Shown here piece after piece: positions 8,824-16,343 of a stretch of DNA of 36,614 nt; position 1 is the first letter of the stretch, and every line of letters starts with the position of its first letter. Below the pieces are notes generated by a model. It was not told the DNA's origin, did no database searches, and worked only from the letters and a program-made list of their open reading frames with translations. This stretch comes from CAMCFD01 sp965661355. Lineage in GTDB: Bacteria > Pseudomonadota > Alphaproteobacteria > Rickettsiales > UBA1997. Where the stretch lies: positions 1 through 36,614 of the forward strand of contig CBFIDI010000011.1 in assembly GCA_965661355.1 (NCBI GenBank), given 5' to 3'. A program made the position numbers and the translations under genes.

Positions 8824-10280
8824 TTTACACTTATTTTTTGACATTGACTATCGCCATTAATCCAATTTCCGCCAAGCGCCAGATATAAAGATATTCTGTT
8901 ATTCCAGCTTGCCTGAATGCTGTTTATTAAGGTAGATTCAATTTGATTTTTTCTATTCACCACTTCTAAATACTGATCTAAATTAACCAAACCTTTTTCA
9001 TATCTTTTTTCAAATATTATTTTTTCGTAATTAATTGATCGCAGTGACTGTTGATTATTTTGTATTTCTTTTTCTAGATTATTTTCGTTGTAAAGAGCGG
9101 TTTCTACTTCTTTTATTGCAGTTAAAATATTTTGCGCATAACCAGCCGTTAATTCTTCTGCCCTTGCTTTTTTTAGCTTAATATTAGCTCGTAAAATCCC
9201 TCCCGGAAATAATTTTGTCATAATGTTTCCGGCCAAAGATCCCCCAAGTTGGTCAGAGTTTAGTAAAGATCCGGCGCTATCAGCTCTATAGCCATAATTT
9301 GCCGAAATTGATAAATCGGGATATAAATCTGCAATTGCCACGCCAATTCTAGCATTAGCGGCTTTTACTCTAAGTTCTGATGCCAAAAGATCGGGTCGTC
9401 GGTCTAAAAGATTAAGCGGAAAGCATTTTGGTGCTTTTCTTGGCTTTTTCATTAGGTTAAAATTCTCTGTTCTTAAATTGGTAGAGTTTGGCTCTTCGCC
9501 CAATAAAATTTCAAATTCATAAATGTCAGATTCTAAAATTCTATCATATTTTTCAATTTGAGATTTGGCGCTTAGATAAGATTCATTTGCTTTTAAAACA
9601 TCAGATAAATTAACATTATTCACACCTAAGTTATATCGTCTTTTTGTTAGTTTGTAAATATTCTTCTTGTTTTTAGCGTTGTTTATTGCTAAATCAAGCA
9701 ATTTTGAGTTTGAAGCAATAGAAACCCTTCTTTGCAATAGCTTAGCTATTAAAGATTGTTTAAGTGCCTCAAGGTCATTTTTAGAAGCCAAAAACTCAGA
9801 TTGCGAAGATTCTATCGATCTGCGAATTTTACCAAAAAGGTCAATTTGCCATGTCGATGAAAGCTCTGCGCGATAATTTGTGTTGTAAATTGTGTTATTT
9901 CCGCCAAAGTTAAATCCGGCAATTCCATTGGCCGGAGTTATATTTCGTGAAGCGTTAATATTTGTTCCCAAATCAGGAAAAAGACCCCCTTTCTCAATTT
10001 TGACATTTTCCAGAGCCTGCAAAGTTTTTTGATAATTTTGTTTTATTGTTAGATTATTTTGAAGCATTTGCGCAACATATTCAGAAAATTTTTTGTCATT
10101 GATGTCGCGCCACCAAAAATCAAGATTATCTAACCTTTTTTCGCTAGAGTTTGATTGATTTGAAAATTCAGATATTTTTTGCGCCGAATTATCTGGCCTT
10201 GAATATTCATCGCCTAATTTACAAGAAAAAAGTGCAAAAATTAATAAAGGCAATGTAAAGTTGAAAAATTTACTATTCAA
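8820..10280 (-). CDS. NodT/OprM-type outer-membrane efflux lipoprotein
   Basis: The 486-residue protein begins with a lipoprotein signal whose lipobox is LFSC (Cys at residue 20). It then shows two outer-membrane-efflux repeats, with family landmarks such as the LDLLDRRPDLLASE-like segment (NLLDRRPDLLASELRVKAAN) and a Leu/Asn-rich coiled-coil pattern. It is the first gene of the RND operon: a near-consensus promoter lies 50-77 bases upstream, and its stop overlaps the adaptor start as ATGA. It should form the outer-membrane channel of a tripartite drug or toxic-compound exporter. Confidence 0.88.
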   Translation of the reverse strand: MNSKFFNFTLPLLIFALFSCKLGDEYSRPDNSAQKISEFSNQSNSSEKRLDNLDFWWRDINDKKFSEYVAQMLQNNLTIKQNYQKTLQALENVKIEKGGLFPDLGTNINASRNITPANGIAGFNFGGNNTIYNTNYRAELSSTWQIDLFGKIRRSIESSQSEFLASKNDLEALKQSLIAKLLQRRVSIASNSKLLDLAINNAKNKKNIYKLTKRRYNLGVNNVNLSDVLKANESYLSAKSQIEKYDRILESDIYEFEILLGEEPNSTNLRTENFNLMKKPRKAPKCFPLNLLDRRPDLLASELRVKAANARIGVAIADLYPDLSISANYGYRADSAGSLLNSDQLGGSLAGNIMTKLFPGGILRANIKLKKARAEELTAGYAQNILTAIKEVETALYNENNLEKEIQNNQQSLRSINYEKIIFEKRYEKGLVNLDQYLEVVNRKNQIESTLINSIQASWNNRISLYLALGGNWINGDSQCQKISVK

Positions 10281-10310
10281 AACTCTTTTTATCGGTTATT
10301 TTATATTAAA

Positions 10311-10328
10311 TTAAACTTGGTAGTTTAA
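10311..10328. promoter_or_regulatory. Palindromic operator candidate at the RND operon start site
   Basis: TTAAACT-TGGT-AGTTTAA is a perfect 7-bp inverted repeat with a 4-base centre. It lies just downstream of the -10 box at 10330-10335 on the minus strand, where a bound repressor would block initiation. The regulator is not known; the TetR-type gene at 18472 is a candidate only by type. Confidence 0.45.
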
Positions 10329-10329
10329 T

Positions 10330-10357
10330 ATTATATGATTTGCTATATATTTGTCAA
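10330..10357 (-). promoter_or_regulatory. Sigma-70-type promoter of the RND efflux operon
   Basis: On the minus strand TTGACA (10357-10352), a 16-base spacer and TATAAT (10335-10330) form a consensus promoter. The expected start point gives a leader of roughly 40 bases before the ATG at 10280. Confidence 0.75.
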
Positions 10358-10408
10358 CCAAAAAGTATAAAAATATGCCAAAAATTCAATATAAATAATA
10401 ATTTTGTC

Positions 10409-10460
10409 AATTATATCATTTAAACTTTATATTTTGTTACAAAGCTTAAATGATATAATT
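10409..10460. terminator. 15-bp perfect inverted repeat upstream of the RND operon
   Basis: AATTATATCATTTAA (10409-10423) is repeated in inverse at 10446-10460 with a 22-base loop. It sits between the end of the minus-strand methyltransferase gene and the RND promoter, so a terminator or boundary hairpin is plausible. The stem is entirely A/T except for one base pair, which makes it weak as an intrinsic terminator; a binding site is the alternative. Confidence 0.35.
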
Positions 10461-10629
10461 TATTTTTGAAAGTTATTTAACAAATGCGAATTTAACATAA
10501 TTTTTATGAAAAGTTAAAATAAAAATTAAGATTTTTAATAAATTTTTTGAATTTCATTTTTTAAAAACACTGTAAAGTTACTTTTATTTGGATAATAATT
10601 ACTTTTTAAATTATAAAAATTAATATAAG

Positions 10630-11304
10630 TTAGAGTTTTTTATAAAAAACAGTGGTTTTTTTAATTTTAATTTGCGCTGGCGAAATACCTTTAAATTCAA
10701 GATTGTTAAAGTTTAGTTCTGACATTTTTTCGTAAATTTTGCCATAATTACTGCGCTGTGAATCGTCAAGTAAAATTTTGCCATTTTTGGCAAGGCAAAA
10801 GGCTGAATTTTCGGCTGATTTTCTGCGCTTTAAAGAATCTATGACAATTAAGTCAAATTGAGATTTGACTAAGTTTTTAATGTCGCCTTCTAAATTAGGT
10901 GCGCAAAATATTTCATCAGCATATTTTCGATATTTATTTTCTAGAATTTTTTGTGGAAAAGTTTCATAATTTGAATTTTCTAGACCGTTTGTCATTAAAA
11001 TTAACATATAATTGTCAATTTTGTTGGCAATGAATATTTTCTTCATATTTTCAAACCAATCTTTTCGAGTTTCTAGAGCAAAAACCATTTTTGCTTTCTT
11101 GGCAAAAAATAAAGTTGAAGTTCCAAGGCCAAATTCAAATATTATATCAGTTTTTTTGACATTTTTATTTAAAAAATCAATCGCCGGATAGCACATCCAG
11201 GGCAAAAAATTTCCATTTTCATCTTGGCATAGCCCGCTATTATATGACTTTATCCAGCCTTTTTTGTTATTATAAAATTGTGATTTTACAAGCTCTAAAG
11301 ACAT
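10630..11304 (-). CDS. Class I SAM-dependent methyltransferase-like protein
   Basis: This 224-residue protein shows a Rossmann methyltransferase pattern. Motif I is EFGLGTST (57-64), an acidic residue ends the next strand (ALE, E78), a DLIVIDS strand lies near 150, and a GKILLDDSQR strand precedes the C-terminal part. The substrate is unknown. There is no signal peptide, so it should be cytoplasmic. Its ATG overlaps the stop of the arsenate-reductase-like gene as TAATG, so the two are translationally coupled. A role linked to arsenic methylation is tempting, but the cysteine pattern of ArsM is not seen, so I do not propose it. Confidence 0.7.
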   Translation of the reverse strand: MSLELVKSQFYNNKKGWIKSYNSGLCQDENGNFLPWMCYPAIDFLNKNVKKTDIIFEFGLGTSTLFFAKKAKMVFALETRKDWFENMKKIFIANKIDNYMLILMTNGLENSNYETFPQKILENKYRKYADEIFCAPNLEGDIKNLVKSQFDLIVIDSLKRRKSAENSAFCLAKNGKILLDDSQRSNYGKIYEKMSELNFNNLEFKGISPAQIKIKKTTVFYKKL

Positions 11305-11648
11305 TAAAGAATTTTTATTACATTTTCTGGTGGCCTAGCTATAATCGCTTTATCATGATTTATAACAATTGGCCTTTGCAAAAGTTTAGGGCTTTTTGAT
11401 AATTTTTTAATTAAATCTTGATCGTCTAGATTCAAATCTCTTAAATTAAATTCCTTAAATTCTTTTTCGTTCTTTCTGATTATATCAAGAGGTTTCGCTC
11501 CTAAAATTTCTAGAATTTCCTGAATTTGCGCTATTGATAATCCATTTTTTATATATTCTATTACCTCTATATCAAGATTTCTATCCTTCAATATTAACAG
11601 CGCTTCACGCGATTTTGCGCATCTTGGGTTATGATAAATTTTAATCAT
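11304..11648 (-). CDS. arsC: Glutaredoxin-type arsenate reductase (ArsC family)
   Basis: I take the ATG at 11648 (MIKIYHNPRC...), which gives 114 residues as expected for the family; an in-frame ATG 14 codons earlier would add a tail without family resemblance. The catalytic Cys is C10 in HNPRCAKSR. The three arginines known from plasmid R773 ArsC (R60, R94, R107) have counterparts at R58, R92 and R105, all with the same two-residue offset as the Cys. It should reduce arsenate using glutathione and glutaredoxin, although Spx/YffB-like relatives with other roles share this fold. No arsenite exporter or ArsR is visible nearby. Confidence 0.8.
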   Translation of the reverse strand: MIKIYHNPRCAKSREALLILKDRNLDIEVIEYIKNGLSIAQIQEILEILGAKPLDIIRKNEKEFKEFNLRDLNLDDQDLIKKLSKSPKLLQRPIVINHDKAIIARPPENVIKIL

Positions 11649-11778
11649 TTTTTTGAGTTTAATTTTATGATTTGCAAGATTAATTAGCAATATTATAATG
11701 CTATAACTTCATAATTAATAATTTACCTTGATTAAGTTTTTAAGCTTTTATTATCTAGCTATAAATATTGTAGATTTA

Positions 11779-12427
11779 ATGAAGAAATTTGCAACTCAAG
11801 AAGATCTCATTAAATATTTAGAAAAAGTTAGATGGAATGGGAGTTAAAAAAAGAATGCGTAGTTAAAATGATAGAAAGAGATGGAAAAGTTAAAAGAACA
11901 GTTCAAAAAAAGATTGAGATTTCAAGACTTGAAAGTTATTGTTGATAACAATAATAACTGGTGATTTTAAGGGATATAAACCGTTTAAAAAGCTTATGCT
12001 TCACTATTTAGTCAATCACTCAAAAGGTTAATATGCTGATGGTTCAATCCATATAAATAATATTGAGTTTTTTTGCTCTATTGTTAAAAGAAAAATGATG
12101 ATATAATACCAAATCCCATCTTCAAGCGCCAATTTATCCGCCCGTAATTTAATTACTAAATCCATCACCAAAAATCTAACTTAGCGTTGCGACGGATAAG
12201 TTTTTGCTAATAAATTTATTAATTAAATTATTTAGCCCTAAATTAATATTTAAAGATGGGGCTTGGTATAATTTCACTGGGTAAGTAAAAAACATTTATC
12301 AAGATATATGGATGATTTTTGTTGGATATTTAACAATAGAGATAATGATAGTGGGTTTGAACAATTATTATTTTTTCTAAAAATTTCTTTCAAAAAAAAT
12401 TACGAAGAAAATTTAGAGAAAAATTAA
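11779..12427 (+). pseudogene. Decayed IS1595/ISXO2-type transposase, interrupted by a MITE
   Basis: Fragments in several frames follow the order of an ISXO2-like transposase. The N-terminal piece at 11779 is FATQEDLIKYLEKVRWNG. A middle piece is VKMIERDGKVKRTVQKKI, where the family has a GxVERGGKVRA-type strand. Next comes VNHSKG followed by DGSIHINNIE, matching the family's VNHS...HTNTIEGFW. The C-terminal part from about 12277 is HWVSKKHLSRYMDDFCWIF. The zinc-ribbon region is deleted and stops and shifts are frequent. The element at 12107-12268 is inserted between KRKMM and the HWVSKKH segment, and removing it restores the family order. Ends of the original IS were not identified. Confidence 0.75.
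12107..12268. mobile_element. 162-bp MITE-like element with TACCAA terminal inverted repeats
   Basis: The ends are TACCAAATCCCATCTT and, inverted, TACCAAGCCCCATCTT (two mismatches in 16). The inner part is also imperfectly palindromic (CGCCAATTTAT... with ...TAAATTAATATT). TAA flanks both ends (12104-12106 and 12269-12271), consistent with a 3-bp target duplication. There is no coding capacity. It lies inside the transposase pseudogene. Shorter or degraded relatives occur near 1182, 15097, 19163 and 33548. Confidence 0.7.
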
Positions 12428-12433
12428 TGATTT

Positions 12434-12525
12434 ATACCAATTCTCATCTTTAGATGGGTATTGATATCTTGAAAGTCCTTGATTTTCAAGCGCTCGCAAA
12501 GCGAAAGAATGATGGGAATCGGTAT
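12434..12525. repeat. 92-bp palindromic element, copy A
   Basis: The element runs from ATACCAATTCTCATC to GATGGGAATCGGTAT, which are imperfect inverted ends. The interior has the self-complementary blocks CTTGAAAGTCC...GATTTTCAAG and the GC-rich CGCTCGCAAAGCG. An inverted copy of the same length lies at 15005-15096; I count about 75 of 92 matching positions without gaps. Its ends resemble those of the 162-bp MITE, suggesting the same kind of transposase moved both. Confidence 0.7.
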
Positions 12526-12584
12526 TATTTAAAGATCTTATAATTACTTCCTTTGCGGCTTTAACTTGACTAGAGTTGGGTTGT

Positions 12585-14219
12585 TTAAGCGATGGATGCT
12601 CCCCCTTGACCCATTTCTCTTTTTCTATTGGGCATCATCTGACTTGAAGACAAAGCGCGGGTTTGAGTTGAAAGCTGCGGCCCTCTTCGCACTTCTCTTT
12701 CCCTTGCCACTTCAAGTAAAGAAACTTTTTTCGTTATGCGACATTTGGCGCTGCCCAAGGAGGTGGGAGTATCTTCAGTTATTACATCTCTTGGATCAGG
12801 ACGGAGACGAGTTCTGGACGGCTCATTTCTTCTTGTATTTAGAGATGGTAATGTTATGCTTATTCTAGTGGAGCGGGTAGTTGATCTGGTTAGATCTTGA
12901 GGCGAAGGTGCGGCGAATGTCTCTTTAGGCTGCGATATATCCTGATCAAGTTGTTGAATTCTATCTTTAAAAATACTTCTTATAAATGAAAAACCATGAA
13001 GAACACTTTCTTTTTTATCATCAAAAAAGAAAGTGTTAATTTCAGTTTCATATAATTCTCGATTTTGATGTAGCGCATTCTTGCTATCATAAGTCACGCC
13101 AAGACTAATTACTTCTTTACCGCGACATAAGCTCTTTTTCATAGCAAAAAAATTTTTTCTATTGGAATGTAAGCTATGCGAGTAGAAAAATTTTAACTGA
13201 GCATCACTTAGGCCAAGAAGACTAATTCCATCGCATTGTATATATCTAATATCTTCTTCACCGCATCTTAATTTTGGCAATCTGTCAAATATTTTTGTTA
13301 AATTTGATTTTGTCTCTAAATGTTCTTTTTGTTGCGGTTTTTCTAAATCAGTTAATTCTGAAAAGATTCTCTTCTCCTCTTCACACGCATATCTATAGCC
13401 ACTACTAACATCATTTGGATCTATTAACACTTTAAGAAATGGTTCTGCGTCAGCGATTTCTGTTGTTCGATTTCTACTCGCCTTAAACTCTATTTGAAAA
13501 TAATAAGGTTTACATTCGGTATCAATTAAAAAAATGTCATAAAACCATTTACTTGTTGTACTATCTCTCTGAGTTTTTTTAGGAGATATTTTAGGAGATA
13601 AGGTAATATTTGCTAAATTAGAATCATATTCCTCTTGCAAATCTTTAATCTGTATAATTTTGTTCAGAAAATAACTTGGTTTATAATTTGAGCTTTCCCC
13701 TTTTTCTTGAATAATTAAGTCCGTGAAGTTAATGAGGCCTGAAATCGTTGAAACAAGTCCTCTATCTGATTGACAAAACTTTCTTCTAAGATTGTGCAAT
13801 TCAAGAAATAATCCGTCTAAAAAGATTTTTTCAACTTTCTCCTTTTTGTCTTTATCCTCAATAGAGTCAATGTAGAACTCTAAAAATTCCGTTATTTTGC
13901 GACAGGAATTCGGGTTAATATTAGTTACTAAATTATATGCCAGAGCCCTAGATATTTCCTCAGTTCCTTGTGATCCTGCTATAATAGAAAATTCTTCCTT
14001 AAGCCTTGTAAAATTCTCCCTTTTTCTCCTTAAGCGCGGAATCATCAATCTCATCGCAAGAGGAGCCTCCAAATATGATTTATATTCACGAAAGGCCTTA
14101 GTTAAATTTTCAATATTTTCGCACAACTCAACTTTATCTGTTTCAGGTGAAGTTGGAAATATAAATTTAAATAGCGTAATATAGTCTGTTTCCCATGTTG
14201 CAACTCTTCCTCTTGGCAT
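12585..14219 (-). CDS. Orphan effector-like protein with possible PD-(D/E)XK core and Arg/Ser/Thr-rich tail
   Basis: I do not recognise this 544-residue protein. Residues 1-430 look globular, mostly helical to about 200. The segment 225-250 has the pattern YDIFLID...YYFQIEFKAS, that is Asp at 228 and 233 followed by E244-x-K246, which resembles the strand pair of PD-(D/E)XK nucleases; this is weak evidence. Residues 435-544 are disordered-looking and rich in Arg, Ser and Thr, with several positive clusters (for example NTRRNEPSRTRLRPDPRD). The DNA coding the tail is much richer in GC (34 of 60 bases at 12651-12710) than its surroundings. The gene stands alone with its own candidate promoter, between inverted 92-bp elements. 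A secreted effector is an inference. Confidence 0.75.
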   Translation of the reverse strand: MPRGRVATWETDYITLFKFIFPTSPETDKVELCENIENLTKAFREYKSYLEAPLAMRLMIPRLRRKRENFTRLKEEFSIIAGSQGTEEISRALAYNLVTNINPNSCRKITEFLEFYIDSIEDKDKKEKVEKIFLDGLFLELHNLRRKFCQSDRGLVSTISGLINFTDLIIQEKGESSNYKPSYFLNKIIQIKDLQEEYDSNLANITLSPKISPKKTQRDSTTSKWFYDIFLIDTECKPYYFQIEFKASRNRTTEIADAEPFLKVLIDPNDVSSGYRYACEEEKRIFSELTDLEKPQQKEHLETKSNLTKIFDRLPKLRCGEEDIRYIQCDGISLLGLSDAQLKFFYSHSLHSNRKNFFAMKKSLCRGKEVISLGVTYDSKNALHQNRELYETEINTFFFDDKKESVLHGFSFIRSIFKDRIQQLDQDISQPKETFAAPSPQDLTRSTTRSTRISITLPSLNTRRNEPSRTRLRPDPRDVITEDTPTSLGSAKCRITKKVSLLEVAREREVRRGPQLSTQTRALSSSQMMPNRKREMGQGGASIA

Positions 14220-14251
14220 AATTTTGTTTGTTTTAACTTATATAGAGTTTA

Positions 14252-14278
14252 ATTATACTTTTAGAGCAAAATAATCAA
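14252..14278 (-). promoter_or_regulatory. Candidate promoter of the orphan effector-like gene
   Basis: On the minus strand TTGATT (14278-14273) and TATAAT (14257-14252) are separated by 15 bases, slightly short of the optimum. The start codon follows about 30 bases downstream of the -10 box. Confidence 0.4.
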
Positions 14279-14381
14279 GATTAATGATTTTTTTTATAGA
14301 TTAGATTTGATAATTATGGCTAAAATTGTCTAAAAAAATAAATTAATATTATTAATTATAACATAAAAATTGACATGACGC

Positions 14382-14422
14382 AACAAGTTTGACTTAATTT
14401 TGCAAATTATGTCAAACTTGTT
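14382..14422. promoter_or_regulatory. 12-bp perfect inverted repeat
   Basis: AACAAGTTTGAC (14382-14393) is inverted at 14411-14422 with a 17-base spacer. A further outer pairing GCAACAA (14380-14386) with TTGTTGC (from about 14427) could give an alternative structure. It is about 160 bases upstream of the orphan gene start. No T-run follows, so an operator is as likely as a terminator. Confidence 0.35.
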
Positions 14423-15004
14423 AGATTTGTTGCAGTCTTGAAGGCTTAATAATAAAAGATAGTTTGTGCAAAATATATAAAATTAAGTAAATAAAACTCA
14501 AGAAATGCGGTAATAATATGGTTATTTGCTAAGATATGCCTTAGATGATTTAATGATTTTTAATGAATTTGGTGGCTGATTTTACATTAAATTTTATATT
14601 CTACTGCAAAAAAAACCTCAATTCAATTTTTTATATATATTTATTGATAATTGGCGCAATAGCAATCGCAAGAATTAAATGCTTTTTTAAGGGTTAAAAA
14701 AATTTAATAAGAAAATTATATGCAAATATATGCAAAAAAAGCATCTGTAAATTTTATGTAACAAGAGTCTTGTGGTCAATTTTACTTATTAAAACTAACT
14801 ATGATAAATAATATTATTAAGCTTTTATTATATCATTTGCCAGTCGTAATTTCAAGTTCATAATTATAACAGTTTTTCATTTTTAAAGCCAAATTATTAA
14901 AAAAAATCGGAATCGCATTCAAGTTATATTTCTAGAATTTTATAATGATTTTTTGCTAAAGCAAATAAAGTGTTTATGAAGATTTAAAGATATGAAATAG
15001 AATA

Positions 15005-15096
15005 ATGCCATTTTCTATCGCGCTTTCTCTTCGCGAGCGCCTAAAAATCAAGGATTTTCAAGATACTAATACCCATCTAAAGATGGAAATTGGTAT
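15005..15096. repeat. 92-bp palindromic element, copy B (inverted relative to copy A)
   Basis: Read on the minus strand this runs ATACCAATTTCCATCTTTAG... to ...GAAAATGGCAT and aligns without gaps to 12434-12525. The conserved core includes AAAATCAAGGA, TTTCAAGATA and TACCCATCTAAAGATG on the plus strand. The two copies bracket the orphan gene. Confidence 0.7.
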
Positions 15097-15140
15097 AATA
15101 TCAAATCTTCATCTCTAAATGCTAATTTAGGTTAAATTAT
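15097..15140. repeat. Truncated end of the TACCAA-type MITE family
   Basis: Directly abutting copy B, ATATCAAATCTTCATCTCTA followed by AATGCTAATTTAGG parallels the left end of the element at 33548 (TATCATATTTAATCTTTAAA, then TGCCAATTTAGG). No right end was found before cydB. Confidence 0.4.
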
Positions 15141-15262
15141 GTGCAATATTTAATAATTATATTTTGACTCGAAATGCGTTTTCTTATTGCAGAGCTTCCT
15201 TGTAAAATAATAATTGACTTTGTTTTGAATTATTTAGTTTAAATATTCGCTACATTACAAAG

Positions 15263-16270
15263 TTAATTATAGCTTAACTGCGAAGCTTTGCCTTTAAAAA
15301 TTCTATAAACAGCAAAAGTGTAAGCAATTAGAATTGGCAAGACGGTCACCGCTCCAAAAAATATAATCAATAATGATTGTCGTGATTCTATTGTTGCGTC
15401 GACTATTTTCATTTGATCAGGAATTATATACGGGAAAAAGCTATAGGCAAGTCCAAAAAAAGATAAAATAAAAATAAATATTACACTCGCAAAAGGCGCG
15501 AAAGAAGATTTATCATTTGCAAAAGGAATTTTTTTCAGAATTTGATATAAAAAAATCACCAAAGCTCCTGTTGCAAGAGGAATTGGAGTTAACATTGCGA
15601 TTTCGGGGAAGCTAAACCATTTTTGAAAAATTCGTGGACTTGTTAATGGCGTTGCCACAGAAATTGCCAAAACCCCAATAACGGTAATTTTAAGTGAAGT
15701 TTTTGCCCAACCAACAGCTTTTTTTTGTATTTCGTCAGAGGTCTTTAAAATAAGCCAGCAGGATCCGACCAAGCAATATCCGCCAACTAAAAATATCGCA
15801 ACCAGCAGTGAAAACAAGATTGCTTTTGCGCTATTTTCAAATCCTAAAATATAACATCCAAGCATATAACCTTGGCAAAGGGTTGCCAGCAAAGAACCGC
15901 CAAAGAACGCCTTATTCCATAAATGCTTCTTAGGCGCCTCAACCTTAGCTCTGAAATCAAAAGCGACCCCACGAAATATAAGGCCCACAATCATTAAAGA
16001 AACCGGTAAGTAAAGGCTTGTAAGAATAACCCCGTGAGCTTTTGGAAAGGCAACTAATAAAATACCTACGCCCAAAACCAGCCATGTTTCGTTGGCGTCC
16101 CAGAAGGGGCCAATTGAAGCTATCATTTTATCTTTTTGTTCATCTTTGACAAAAACAGATAATATTCCAACGCCAAGATCATACCCGTCTAAGACAGCGT
16201 AAATAAGCATTGAAAGGCCCAATAAAAATGCAAAAATATAAGCAAGATTAGATATTGTAAGAATTTCCAT
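15263..16270 (-). CDS. cydB: Cytochrome bd-type quinol oxidase subunit II
   Basis: The 335-residue protein is a multi-pass membrane protein with the CydB opening pattern LLGLSMLIYAVLDGYDLGVG and the WDANETWLVLGVG segment. It has a size typical of cyanide-insensitive-oxidase-type CydB (about 335 against about 380 for E. coli). It pairs with CydA in the inner membrane to reduce oxygen to water with quinol. The gene follows cydA by 73 bases on the same strand. No CydX-like small subunit was noticed downstream, though one could be missed. Confidence 0.93.
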   Translation of the reverse strand: MEILTISNLAYIFAFLLGLSMLIYAVLDGYDLGVGILSVFVKDEQKDKMIASIGPFWDANETWLVLGVGILLVAFPKAHGVILTSLYLPVSLMIVGLIFRGVAFDFRAKVEAPKKHLWNKAFFGGSLLATLCQGYMLGCYILGFENSAKAILFSLLVAIFLVGGYCLVGSCWLILKTSDEIQKKAVGWAKTSLKITVIGVLAISVATPLTSPRIFQKWFSFPEIAMLTPIPLATGALVIFLYQILKKIPFANDKSSFAPFASVIFIFILSFFGLAYSFFPYIIPDQMKIVDATIESRQSLLIIFFGAVTVLPILIAYTFAVYRIFKGKASQLSYN

Positions 16271-16343
16271 AAAAATATTAGTGAATTTAATGTTAAATTG
16301 CCTTTTTAAAAAATATTTGTTAATTATTTAAAGATAATTATAG

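Larger units (their letters stand above)
14220..15262. other. 1.04-kb gene-free region between the orphan gene and cydB
   Basis: No coding frame or RNA gene was recognised. It holds the promoter candidate at 14252, a 12-bp inverted repeat at 14382-14422, the 92-bp element copy B at 15005-15096 and, directly after that, a truncated end of the MITE family. The rest is low-complexity AT-rich sequence. Confidence 0.5.

Noticed and set aside
11304..11648. Spx/YffB-type protein rather than arsenate reductase
   Set aside because: All three arsenate-site arginines of ArsC are present with a constant offset. The alternative remains possible but is less supported.
12566..12868. Plus-strand open frame of 100 codons
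   Set aside because: It is antisense to the 3' end of the orphan gene, where GC-rich codons create open frames by chance, and the product has no family features.
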